A stretch of 17,386 nucleotides of DNA from an uncultured Campylobacteraceae bacterium (lineage in GTDB: Bacteria > Campylobacterota > Campylobacteria > Campylobacterales > Arcobacteraceae): NCBI GenBank assembly GCA_913057765.1, contig CAJXPH010000029.1:1-17386 (forward strand), written 5' to 3'. This document shows, in pieces, positions 6,430 to 12,976 of the stretch. Position 1 is the first letter of the stretch, and every line of letters starts with the position of its first letter. The notes beneath the pieces are model-generated. The model had not been told where the DNA came from. It was given only the letters and a program-made list of their open reading frames with translations, and did no database searches. Both the position numbers and the translations under genes were made by a program.

Positions 6430-8238
6430 TTGGAACTAATTGGTGTATTAAATGATGGTCAAATCTATGACCTTCAGACTGCTGAAGCTTTAAACATCCA
6501 AGGAGATGCTGTTAAAGCTGATAATTCGCCTGAGTCGATAGAAATACTTAGACACTCATGTGCTCATATGATGGCACAAGCTATTAAAGAGTTATATCCT
6601 AAAGCAAAATTTTTCGTAGGACCTGTTATAAAAGAAGGTTTTTACTATGATTTCAAAGTAGAAGAAAAAATCTCTGATGACGATTTAATTACTATTGAAA
6701 AAAAGATGAAAGAGATAGCGAATAGGAAACTTCCTATTGAAAGATACGAAGCAACTAGAACCGAAATCTTAGAGAAATTTGCAGATGATGAATTAAAACA
6801 AGCTGTTTTACAAAATATTACCGACGATACATTAACTATGTATAAGCAAGGTGACTTCGAAGATTTATGTAGAGGGCCTCACTTACCAAATACTAGAATG
6901 ATTAGAGCATTTAAACTAATAAGAGTTGCGGGAGCATATCTTGGTGGTGATGAAGAAAATGAAATGATTACTAGAATCTATGGTATTGCCTTCTTTGATA
7001 AGAAAGAACTAAACGACTACGTGAAAATGCTTGCAGAAGCTAAAAAAAGAGATCATAGAAAACTTGGAACAGAACTTGAATTATTCGCATTTAATGAAGA
7101 TATTGGAGCAGGACTTCCATTATGGCTTCCAAATGGGGCAAGACTTAGAGGTAAATTAGAAAAACTTCTATACAAAGCACATAGAATTAGAGATTATGAA
7201 CCTGTACGTGGTCCAGAGATTTTAAAAGCGAACCAATGGGTTAAATCAGGTCACTATGCAAACTATAAAGAAAATATGTACTTTACAACTATTGATGAGC
7301 AGGAATATGGTATCAAACCAATGAACTGTGTTGGACATATTCAAATCTTTAAAAATGATTTAGTTTCATATAAAGATTTACCAAAGAAATTCTTTGAATA
7401 TGGTGTAGTACATAGACATGAACTTAGTGGAGCTATGCATGGATTATTTAGAGTAAGAGAATTTACTCAAGATGATGCACATATTTTCTGTCTTCCTTCT
7501 CAAGTAAAAAATGAAATCATTGATGTTTTAGAGTTTGTTGACTCTCTTATGAAAGTTTTTGATTTTAAATATGAAATGGAAGTTTCAACAAGACCTAAAA
7601 AAGCTATTGGCTCAGATGAATTCTGGGAAACAACAACAAAAAGTATTATGGATGCATTAGATTCAGAAAACTTAGCTTATGGAATTGATGAAGGTGGAGG
7701 AGCATTTTATGGTCCAAAAATCGATATTAAAATTCTAGATGCTATTGGAAGAAAATGGCAATGTGGTACTATTCAAGTTGATATGAACTTACCTACATCA
7801 TTTGAGATGGAATACATCAATGATAAAGGGGAGAAAGAACAACCAGTTATGATTCATAGAGCTATACTTGGTTCTTTCGAAAGATTTATTGGTATCCTAA
7901 CTGAACACTGTGCTGGAGAGTTTCCATTTGCAATTGCTCCAACACAAGTAATTTTTGTACCAATTGCAGAGCCTCATGTTGCTTATGCAAAAGAGTTACG
8001 AAGAGAACTTCTAGAAAATGAAATGGATTCTAAAATCTTTGATATGAATGAATCATTAAATAAAAGAATTAGAATGGCTGAAAAACAAAGAGTACCAATG
8101 ATAGTTGTTGTTGGTGACGAGGAAGTTGCAAACCAAACAATTGCACTTAGAGATAGAAGAAAAAGAGAACAATCAAATATGAGTAAAGAAGAATTCTTTA
8201 CACTATTAAATGACATACAAAAAGGGAGTAAGATTTGA
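6430..8238 (+). CDS. thrS: Threonine--tRNA ligase
   Basis: 602 residues. It charges tRNA-Thr in the cytoplasm. The editing-domain residues H42 and H46 (HSCAH) and C147 and H151 (CRGPH) are present, so mischarged Ser-tRNA should be cleared. The class II core shows PMNCVGH with C300, RVREFTQDDAHIFC with H351, and HRAILGSFERF with H476; these match the zinc ligands C334, H385 and H511 of the E. coli enzyme. The anticodon-binding domain follows from about 505 (PTQVIFVPIAEPHV). It is about 40 residues shorter than E. coli ThrS because the N-terminal TGS domain is reduced to about 30 residues; I recall the same length in Campylobacter. The start is TTG with AAAGGA five bases upstream. The stop overlaps the infC start (TTGA), so the two are translationally coupled. 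Confidence 0.97.
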   Translation: MELIGVLNDGQIYDLQTAEALNIQGDAVKADNSPESIEILRHSCAHMMAQAIKELYPKAKFFVGPVIKEGFYYDFKVEEKISDDDLITIEKKMKEIANRKLPIERYEATRTEILEKFADDELKQAVLQNITDDTLTMYKQGDFEDLCRGPHLPNTRMIRAFKLIRVAGAYLGGDEENEMITRIYGIAFFDKKELNDYVKMLAEAKKRDHRKLGTELELFAFNEDIGAGLPLWLPNGARLRGKLEKLLYKAHRIRDYEPVRGPEILKANQWVKSGHYANYKENMYFTTIDEQEYGIKPMNCVGHIQIFKNDLVSYKDLPKKFFEYGVVHRHELSGAMHGLFRVREFTQDDAHIFCLPSQVKNEIIDVLEFVDSLMKVFDFKYEMEVSTRPKKAIGSDEFWETTTKSIMDALDSENLAYGIDEGGGAFYGPKIDIKILDAIGRKWQCGTIQVDMNLPTSFEMEYINDKGEKEQPVMIHRAILGSFERFIGILTEHCAGEFPFAIAPTQVIFVPIAEPHVAYAKELRRELLENEMDSKIFDMNESLNKRIRMAEKQRVPMIVVVGDEEVANQTIALRDRRKREQSNMSKEEFFTLLNDIQKGSKI

Positions 8239-8774
8239 GTAGAGACAATAAAAAAGACAACGTAATAATGAATGATGACATTAGAGCAAGTGAAGTAAGA
8301 TGTACAGGTGATGATGGAACGAACTATGGAATTATTCCAACAAGAGATGCACAACAAACAGCAGATGATTTAGGATTAGATTTAGTTCTTATTGCTCCAG
8401 ATGGTAAACCACCTGTTGCTAAGATTATGGATTATAGTAAATTCAGATATCAACAAGAAAAAAAGAAAAAAGAAGCAAGAAAAAATCAAAAAGTTATCGT
8501 AGTTAAAGAAGTTAAATTCTCTGTTAAAATTGCAGACAATGATATTAATTATAAAGTAAAACATGCTATTGAATTCCTTCAAAAAGGATACCATGTAAAA
8601 TGTAGAGTATTCTTAAAAGGTAGAGAAATGGCTCATCCTCAAGCTGGAGCTGAAGTACTTAACCGAGTTTGGCCAATGCTTGAAGAAGTTGGAGTAAAAG
8701 AAGCGAATCCTAAACAAGAAGGACGTTTTGTAAATATGTACGTTTTCCCAAAAAACGAACACCATAAAAACTAA
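8235..8774 (+). CDS. infC: Translation initiation factor IF-3
   Basis: 179 residues. It binds the 30S subunit, prevents premature 50S joining and checks the start codon and initiator tRNA. The IF3 N-domain spans about 12-80 (MNDDIRASEVRC, then KIMDYSKFRYQQEKK, the family signature). A lysine-rich linker follows, then the IF3 C-domain at about 88-175 (KEVKFSVKIADNDINYKVKHA and FLKGREM). The start is TTG overlapping the thrS stop, with GGGAG six bases upstream. The ATG at 8268 lacks a ribosome site and would lose the first 11 residues, so TTG is preferred. A non-AUG start is typical of infC and in E. coli is the basis of feedback control by IF3 on its own translation; the same is likely but not shown here. 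rpmI lies 139 bases downstream, past a hairpin. Confidence 0.96.
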   Translation: MSRDNKKDNVIMNDDIRASEVRCTGDDGTNYGIIPTRDAQQTADDLGLDLVLIAPDGKPPVAKIMDYSKFRYQQEKKKKEARKNQKVIVVKEVKFSVKIADNDINYKVKHAIEFLQKGYHVKCRVFLKGREMAHPQAGAEVLNRVWPMLEEVGVKEANPKQEGRFVNMYVFPKNEHHKN

Positions 8775-8782
8775 TATAAATA

Positions 8783-8812
8783 AGAAAAAGAGACTCTACT
8801 CTCTCTTTTTCT
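8783..8812 (+). terminator. Hairpin after infC (terminator or attenuator)
   Basis: AGAAAAAGAGA at 8783-8793 pairs with TCTCTTTTTCT at 8802-8812 around an 8-base loop. Because the T-run is inside the stem, it can be read as a short AGAGA/TCTCT hairpin followed by TTTTT. It may partly stop transcription between infC and rpmI. Confidence 0.55.
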
Positions 8813-8835
8813 GCTCCTAATAGCTATTTAATTAG

Positions 8836-8855
8836 ACTTAAAGCTAAATTTAAGT
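8836..8855 (+). other. Small hairpin in the rpmI leader
   Basis: ACTTAAA (8836-8842) pairs perfectly with TTTAAGT (8849-8855) over the loop GCTAAA, 58 bases before the rpmI start. Its role is unknown. A TAAAAT at 8855-8860 overlaps the 3' end and could be a weak -10 for rpmI. Confidence 0.35.
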
Positions 8856-8913
8856 AAAATCTCAAACTTTTTCACATTATTGAAAATGCAAATTTATTAG
8901 AAAGGACTCCACT

Positions 8914-9111
8914 ATGCCAAAGATGAAATCTGTAAGTGGTGCTTTAAAAAGATTTAAAGTAAAGAAAAACGGTTCTATTAAAAGAGGATCAGCATTCAGA
9001 AGCCACATCTTAACTAAGATGACTCAAAAGAGAAAAACTTCTCTAAGAGGACCTAAAACTGTTGCAGCAGTAGATGCTACAAGAGTAAAAAGAATGCTTT
9101 GTTTAGCATAA
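8914..9111 (+). CDS. rpmI: 50S ribosomal protein L35
   Basis: 65 residues, very basic, with the family's MPKMKSVSGALKRFKVKKNGSIKR start and the conserved RGSAFRSHILTKMTQKRKTSLRG core. The length is normal for bL35. It is a component of the large subunit, added during 50S assembly. AAAGGA lies seven bases before the ATG. It sits in the usual order between infC and rplT, but unusually wide spacers (139 and 105 bases), both holding hairpins, separate it from its neighbours. Confidence 0.97.
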   Translation: MPKMKSVSGALKRFKVKKNGSIKRGSAFRSHILTKMTQKRKTSLRGPKTVAAVDATRVKRMLCLA

Positions 9112-9180
9112 TTAACTAATTTCAGTTAATTATATTGTCCCTCCACAGTTTTGTGGACAAGTTCGATTATATAAAATCGA
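9108..9180 (+). promoter_or_regulatory. Structured rpmI-rplT spacer, three successive hairpins
   Basis: Three stems follow one another: ATAATTAACT with AGTTAATTAT (9108-9117 / 9124-9133, covering the rpmI stop), TCCACA with TGTGGA (9142-9147 / 9152-9157), and TCGATT with AATCGA (9163-9168 / 9175-9180). None has a T-run, so they are not ordinary terminators. In E. coli and Bacillus, L20 represses this operon by binding folded leader RNA; a similar role here is inference. TATAAA at 9170-9175 could alternatively be a -10. Confidence 0.45.
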
Positions 9181-9216
9181 CACCTATTTAAAAGATACGG
9201 TAAAGAAAGGAAACAC

Positions 9217-9576
9217 ATGCCTAGAGTAAAAACTGGTGTAGTTAGAAGAAGAAGACATAAGAAAGTTTTAAAAGCTGCTAGAGGATTTTTTAGTGGTAGA
9301 AGTAAACATTTCAGAAAAGCGAAAGAACAATTAGAACATTCTATGGTTTACGCTTATAGAGATAGAAGACAAAAGAAAAGAGATATTAGAAAACTTTGGA
9401 TCATCAGAATCAATGCTGCATGCAGATTAAATGATATCAACTATTCTAGATTCATGAACGGTATGAAATTAGCGAACATTGAATTAGATAGAAAAATCTT
9501 AGCTGATATGGCTATGAATGACTTTGAAGCATTTACATCATTAGTTGTAAAATCTAAAGAAGCATTAGCAGCATAA
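9217..9576 (+). CDS. rplT: 50S ribosomal protein L20
   Basis: 119 residues, basic, with the typical MPRVKTGVVRRRRHKKVLK start, AARGFFSGRSKHFRKAKEQ, and RDRRQKKRDIRKLWIIRINAA followed by a globular C-terminal domain. The length is standard for bL20. It binds 23S rRNA early in 50S assembly and, in other bacteria, represses its own operon through the RNA-binding C-terminal domain. AAAGGAA precedes the ATG. It is the last gene of the thrS-infC-rpmI-rplT cluster; a strong terminator follows. Confidence 0.97.
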   Translation: MPRVKTGVVRRRRHKKVLKAARGFFSGRSKHFRKAKEQLEHSMVYAYRDRRQKKRDIRKLWIIRINAACRLNDINYSRFMNGMKLANIELDRKILADMAMNDFEAFTSLVVKSKEALAA

Positions 9577-9600
9577 TTTTAATAAATTTGCTAAATAAAT

Positions 9601-9635
9601 AAAAGGGTTTGAATTAATTTTCAAACCCTTTTTTT
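9601..9635. terminator. Strong bidirectional terminator, rplT / cupin gene
   Basis: AAAAGGGTTTGAA (9601-9613) pairs with TTCAAACCCTTTT (9620-9632), with a T-run to 9635. The mirrored A-run at the start makes it usable for the convergent cupin gene, whose stop is at 9640. Confidence 0.92.
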
Positions 9636-9639
9636 ATGT

Positions 9640-10254
9640 CTATAAATGTCCAGTTTTAACCCAAATGATTGTTTCATCTTCTACAAAAGGGAAATGCTCA
9701 CTCAAATGAGGACTTCTTAACCAATGCCCTTCTGGATATTTCCCATGTTCATCCCTGAAAATACCTTTTAGTACAAATATTTCTTCACCACCCCAATGTT
9801 TATGAGGAAGAAATCTTTCATTTTTAGGCCATTTAACTAAAGCTGTTTGTTCATGCAAAGGCAGTACTTCTAAATTTCCTTGTCCTTCTAACCATTGTGC
9901 TGATTGTGTATCTATAATCACTTGTTGCTCATCATCAAAATAGTTTGTTTTTCGGAAGATTATACATCCAACAGTTGTTTTAACTAAGGATTCATCTTCT
10001 TTTGGCAAACGAAGATAAGTACCATTAGTAAATTCTCCAAATTCATTAATATATATACCTTCTAAAACAAATATTTCTACACTATTTATCTTTGTTTTCT
10101 CATTTAGAATACCATTTTCTTCTATTTTTACTAAAGCTGTTTCTTCTTCTATTTTTGAAGAAAAAACCTTTTTATAAACATTTTTGTGTTCGGTCTCTTT
10201 CCATTCTAAAGTTGTAGTATCAAGTGAAACTCTTTTTTCATAATTACTATTCAT
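9640..10254 (-). CDS. Double-cupin protein, ChrR-like
   Basis: 204 residues from the ATG at 10254, which has GAGAG five bases upstream; an ATG at 10266 would add MRVN but has no ribosome site. Numbering below is from 10266. Two cupin repeats are visible. The C-terminal one has HKHWGGEEIFVLKG with H155, H157 and E161, plus H191 in SEHFPF, the HxHxxxE...H pattern of the metal-binding cupin of the anti-sigma factor ChrR. The N-terminal repeat has the same frame (ALVKIEEN, EIFVLEGIYINEFGEF, GTYLRLP) but its metal residues are gone (EKTKINSVE). There is no zinc anti-sigma domain, so it is not a full ChrR and no sigma factor gene is nearby. It lies 45 bases downstream of the SDR gene on the same strand and is probably under the same TetR control. 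An enzymatic or sensor role is possible. Confidence 0.8.
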   Translation of the reverse strand: MNSNYEKRVSLDTTTLEWKETEHKNVYKKVFSSKIEEETALVKIEENGILNEKTKINSVEIFVLEGIYINEFGEFTNGTYLRLPKEDESLVKTTVGCIIFRKTNYFDDEQQVIIDTQSAQWLEGQGNLEVLPLHEQTALVKWPKNERFLPHKHWGGEEIFVLKGIFRDEHGKYPEGHWLRSPHLSEHFPFVEDETIIWVKTGHL

Positions 10255-10311
10255 GTTAACTCTCATTCATTTAAAAACATATTTCAGTTTTTTTATTATA
10301 GCTTTTAAAAA

Positions 10312-11067
10312 TTAATTTCGTCCAGCAATAACTCCACCATCTACATCCCAGATAGCACCTGTCACCCATGATGTATCGTCTGATAATAGAAAGTCTATTG
10401 AAGAAGCAACATCATCAACTTGCCCTATTCTCCCAATTGGATGAAAATCATTAAATCCTTGTAATGCATTATGAATTTCAGTTGGTTCAATAAATGCACC
10501 ATAAATCGAAGTTTCAACAACTGCAGGAGATACAGCATTTACACGAATATTAAATTCGGCTAGTTCCATTGCCATATGTTGAGTTAATGAATGTAATCCA
10601 GCTTTTGCCATAGAGTAAGAAGATGATGGTGTAGCTTTTATAGCTTGTTTTGCCCACATCGAACCAATGTGTACAATATTTCCTCCATCATATTTTTTCA
10701 TATTTGAAGCAACTGCTTGAGATATAAAGAAGATTGCTTTATTAATATCCATATATGCATCATAATCATTAGCTTCTTGATCTAGAAATGCTTTTGGATT
10801 GAAATATCCTGCTGCATTTACTAGATATTTAATCTGCGATTGATTATTGTTAATTACTTCTATTAATTTATTTAAACAATCTTTATCATATAAATCATGT
10901 TGAAGAGTATTTGAATTCTCTCCAAACAAAGTCTTGGCCTCTTCAAGTTTCTTTAAATCTCGTCCAACTATAGTAACGCTGATACCTCTATTAATTAATT
11001 TCATTGCAGTAGCCAGACCCATTCCTGAACTTCCTCCAATTATTAGTGCAGAGTTTATATTATTCAT
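10312..11067 (-). CDS. Short-chain dehydrogenase/reductase
   Basis: 251 residues, a classical SDR. GGSSGMG at 11-17 is the NAD(P)-binding GxxxGxG loop, NAAG is at 84-87, the active-site serine is probably S136 (HIGSMW), and YSMAK at 151-155 gives the catalytic Tyr and Lys. The C-terminal WVTGAIWDVDGG is the usual end of the family. V33-x3-R36 after the second strand hints at NADP(H) use, but weakly. The substrate cannot be read from sequence. AAAGGAT precedes the ATG. It is divergent from a TetR regulator across a spacer holding three copies of one palindrome; the first lies in the -35 region of the promoter inferred for this gene. It is likely repressed until a small molecule releases TetR. 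Confidence 0.9.
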   Translation of the reverse strand: MNNINSALIIGGSSGMGLATAMKLINRGISVTIVGRDLKKLEEAKTLFGENSNTLQHDLYDKDCLNKLIEVINNNQSQIKYLVNAAGYFNPKAFLDQEANDYDAYMDINKAIFFISQAVASNMKKYDGGNIVHIGSMWAKQAIKATPSSSYSMAKAGLHSLTQHMAMELAEFNIRVNAVSPAVVETSIYGAFIEPTEIHNALQGFNDFHPIGRIGQVDDVASSIDFLLSDDTSWVTGAIWDVDGGVIAGRN

Positions 11068-11086
11068 TTTTTATCCTTTTATATTA

Positions 11087-11092
11087 ATTTTA
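11087..11092 (-). promoter_or_regulatory. Possible -10 of the SDR-cupin operon
   Basis: Minus-strand TAAAAT, 20 bases before the SDR start codon. Its -35 region would fall inside operator copy 1 (11100-11119). Confidence 0.4.
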
Positions 11093-11099
11093 TCTAACC

Positions 11100-11119
11100 T
11101 ACCTAACACTTGTTAGGTA
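11100..11119. promoter_or_regulatory. TetR operator copy 1
   Basis: TACCTAACA-CT-TGTTAGGTA is a perfect inverted repeat with 9-base arms around CT. The core CTAACACTTGTTAG is at 11103-11116. It overlaps the expected -35 of the SDR promoter. An extra half-site, CTAACC, sits just before it at 11094-11099. Confidence 0.75.
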
Positions 11120-11126
11120 AAAGAAG

Positions 11127-11142
11127 TCTAACACCTGTTAGA
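11127..11142. promoter_or_regulatory. TetR operator copy 2
   Basis: TCTAACA-CC-TGTTAGA, with core CTAACACCTGTTAG at 11128-11141. Its centre is 25 bases from copy 1. It lies upstream of both divergent promoters. Confidence 0.75.
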
Positions 11143-11168
11143 TTAAGTTTAGCTTAAATTTAATACCC

Positions 11169-11174
11169 TATAAT
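11169..11174 (+). promoter_or_regulatory. -10 box of the tetR gene
   Basis: A perfect TATAAT, 36 bases before the chosen tetR start. The predicted start point (about 11181) is immediately next to operator copy 3, a position suited to repression. Confidence 0.55.
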
Positions 11175-11182
11175 TCTTAAAT

Positions 11183-11196
11183 CTAACACATGTTAG
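11183..11196. promoter_or_regulatory. TetR operator copy 3
   Basis: CTAACA-CA-TGTTAG, identical to the other two cores except for the one central base (T, C and A in copies 1, 2 and 3). It lies in the tetR 5' leader and contains the in-frame ATG at 11190, one reason to place the real start at 11211. Confidence 0.75.
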
Positions 11197-11210
11197 TTAA
11201 AAGGCAAGAG

Positions 11211-11741
11211 ATGAGTGATATAAGAGAAAAATTAATAAAACATGCAATAAATACAATACAAAAATCTGGAATTCATAAATTAACAATTAGAGAACTAGGA
11301 AAAGCAGTTGATATAAAATCTTCATCAGTGATGTATCACTTTAAAAGTAAAGATGTCTTGATGACAGAGTTAGTTAAAGCATACAGCGAACAGTTCTTTA
11401 TCTATTTAGATGAGATAAATGAAAAAACTTCTGACCCAAAAGAAAGGTTAAATAAATTAATTGATTTATACGAAGCTACTATACGTGATGAGAAACTATG
11501 TCTTTGTGGAATGATTGTTACAGAAAATGATAATTTAAACAAAGATACAAAAGATTTAGTAATAGAATTTTTCAATCATCTTGAAGAGTGGATTAAACAA
11601 AATCTTCTTTTATTAAAAAAAGATGCAGTTTTTGCAAAAGTAATATTGTCTAGTTTAAATGGAGCAATGTTAATTGATAATATTAATGAAAATAAAATAA
11701 ACTACTTAGATGCTACAAGAACGATTATTGAGAAATTTTAG
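11211..11741 (+). CDS. TetR/AcrR-family transcriptional regulator
   Basis: 176 residues from the ATG at 11211, which has AAAAGG seven bases upstream. An in-frame ATG at 11190 lies inside operator copy 3 and lacks a ribosome site. The N-terminal TetR helix-turn-helix is clear: LTIRELGKAVDIKSSSVMYHFKSKDVL at about 24-50. The C-terminal ligand and dimer domain contains KLCLCGMI (C97 and C99), a CLCGM motif I have seen in one TetR subgroup; the cysteines might sense thiol-reactive or oxidising compounds, but that is speculation. The divergent layout with SDR and cupin genes and three matching palindromes in between indicates autorepression and control of those two genes. A 19-base perfect hairpin starts at the stop codon. 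Confidence 0.9.
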   Translation: MSDIREKLIKHAINTIQKSGIHKLTIRELGKAVDIKSSSVMYHFKSKDVLMTELVKAYSEQFFIYLDEINEKTSDPKERLNKLIDLYEATIRDEKLCLCGMIVTENDNLNKDTKDLVIEFFNHLEEWIKQNLLLLKKDAVFAKVILSSLNGAMLIDNINENKINYLDATRTIIEKF

Positions 11742-11777
11742 TAGTTTACAAGATATAATATCTTGTAAACTACTAAA
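11737..11777. terminator. Long perfect hairpin, tetR / reductase operon
   Basis: Two 19-base arms (11737-11755 and 11759-11777) pair perfectly around the 3-base loop TAA, between convergent tetR and the rhodanese gene. The outer ends are A/T-rich but there is no long T-run, so it may act as a bidirectional terminator or as an mRNA 3'-end stabiliser. Confidence 0.7.
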
Positions 11778-11785
11778 CAATAACG

Positions 11786-12976
11786 TTATTCTATAGGCTC
11801 ATTAACCTCTATTTTACAATCGTTACCTTTACAATCTATATTGGCATCAAAGTAATAAATTTCACTTACATCAAGTTTGGCATCTTTTATTTTTTGCCAA
11901 GCTTCAATTGATCTACCACCAGCAGTACAGTTAAATACTATTGTTTTACCTTTTGGCAATTTTGCATATAATGCATTTGCTTTTAAAGGCTCAGCAGGAA
12001 TATTTATTGCACCTTTTAAGTGTCCTGATTTAAACTCTTCAGGGCTTGTAACATCTACAATTTGTACATACGATGGAACTTTGTTTGCTTTAATTAATTT
12101 ATCAAACCAATATCCATCTACACTTCCTTCATCAGGGCCAAGTTTTAAACCATTTTTACTCATTGTAGGTTTTGCAGGTGCTTCTTTTTTCATCATTTTT
12201 GATGCACTTTTTGTAGTTGCTAACCCTGCTTTCTTCCAAGCTGGCATTCCCGCTGCAAATACTGAAACATCTTTATAACCTAAAGATAATAGTTTTTTTG
12301 CAACTTTATGAGATTTTCCACATTTATACCCACCACAAAATGTAATAACTTTTTCAATTTGAGAAACAGGAAATCTACCTTTTAACTTATCCATTTGAGT
12401 ATCTGGAATAGAAACTGCACCAGGAATTGTTTCTTTTAAGAACATTTTATATGGTCTTGCATCAATAATTACAGCTGCGTTTTTAGCTTGAGCACCCTTA
12501 ACAACTGCTAAATCAACTTCTCTATAACTTTTTTTCTTCCATTCAGGTTCACCTGCTTGATAAAGTTTTACATTTGTAAAACCATCTTTTTTAAGCATAT
12601 TTGCAACTTTTGGAGATTTACCACATTTCCATCCACCACAATAAACAATTATCTCTTTGTTTTTCTTAACATCTTTTAACTGTCCTACATATTTAGAATA
12701 TTCCGTATCTGGAATATTTAAAGATGAAGGGATCGTTCCACCTTTATATTTCTTATTTGGCCTTGCATCAATAAACAATGCTTTTGCACCATTTCTAGTT
12801 CCTTTAGCAACTTTTCCTTTTGCATATTTATAATCAACAACTTTTAAATTAAATTTGTCAATCATACCTTGTACTTTTGGACTAGGTTTTGTCAACATTC
12901 CTGGATCATTAGCTAACGCACCAGTACTTAACAAACCAAGAACTACTAAACTTTTTAAAATCATTTTTGTTTTCAC
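11786..12976 (-). CDS. Secreted triple-rhodanese sulfurtransferase
   Basis: 396 residues from a GTG at 12976; AAAAGGAT lies upstream and its first base is shared with the TAG of the membrane-subunit gene (TAGTG). An ATG at 12964 is the alternative. A Sec signal peptide ends at ALA (residue 23). Three rhodanese domains follow: about 44-150 with FIDARP and active loop CGGWKCGKS (C113), about 155-255 with IIDARP and CGGYKCGKS (C214), and about 275-392 with VDVTSPEEF and CTAGGRS (C350). The first two loops carry a second cysteine (C118, C219). Rhodanese cysteines carry sulfane sulfur as persulfide. As last gene of a polysulfide-reductase-like operon it is probably a periplasmic sulfur carrier feeding substrate to the catalytic subunit, comparable in role to Sud of Wolinella. 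A DCKGNDC pair lies near the C-terminus (C382, C387). Confidence 0.9.
   Translation of the reverse strand: MKTKMILKSLVVLGLLSTGALANDPGMLTKPSPKVQGMIDKFNLKVVDYKYAKGKVAKGTRNGAKALFIDARPNKKYKGGTIPSSLNIPDTEYSKYVGQLKDVKKNKEIIVYCGGWKCGKSPKVANMLKKDGFTNVKLYQAGEPEWKKKSYREVDLAVVKGAQAKNAAVIIDARPYKMFLKETIPGAVSIPDTQMDKLKGRFPVSQIEKVITFCGGYKCGKSHKVAKKLLSLGYKDVSVFAAGMPAWKKAGLATTKSASKMMKKEAPAKPTMSKNGLKLGPDEGSVDGYWFDKLIKANKVPSYVQIVDVTSPEEFKSGHLKGAINIPAEPLKANALYAKLPKGKTIVFNCTAGGRSIEAWQKIKDAKLDVSEIYYFDANIDCKGNDCKIEVNEPIE

Noticed and set aside
7983..8357. 124-residue frame on the minus strand across the thrS-infC junction
   Set aside because: It is antisense to two strongly conserved genes, has no ribosome site, and its composition mirrors the coding strand.
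9640..10254. Full ChrR anti-sigma factor
   Set aside because: The N-terminal zinc anti-sigma domain is missing and replaced by a second, degenerate cupin; no ECF sigma gene is adjacent.
11100..11196. CRISPR-like or iteron repeats in the tetR spacer
   Set aside because: The three units are short palindromes at uneven spacing (25 and 55 bases) between divergent promoters, which fits operators and not an array or origin.
11877..12278. 133-residue plus-strand frame inside the rhodanese gene
   Set aside because: It lies opposite conserved rhodanese domains and has no independent support; a complementary-strand shadow.
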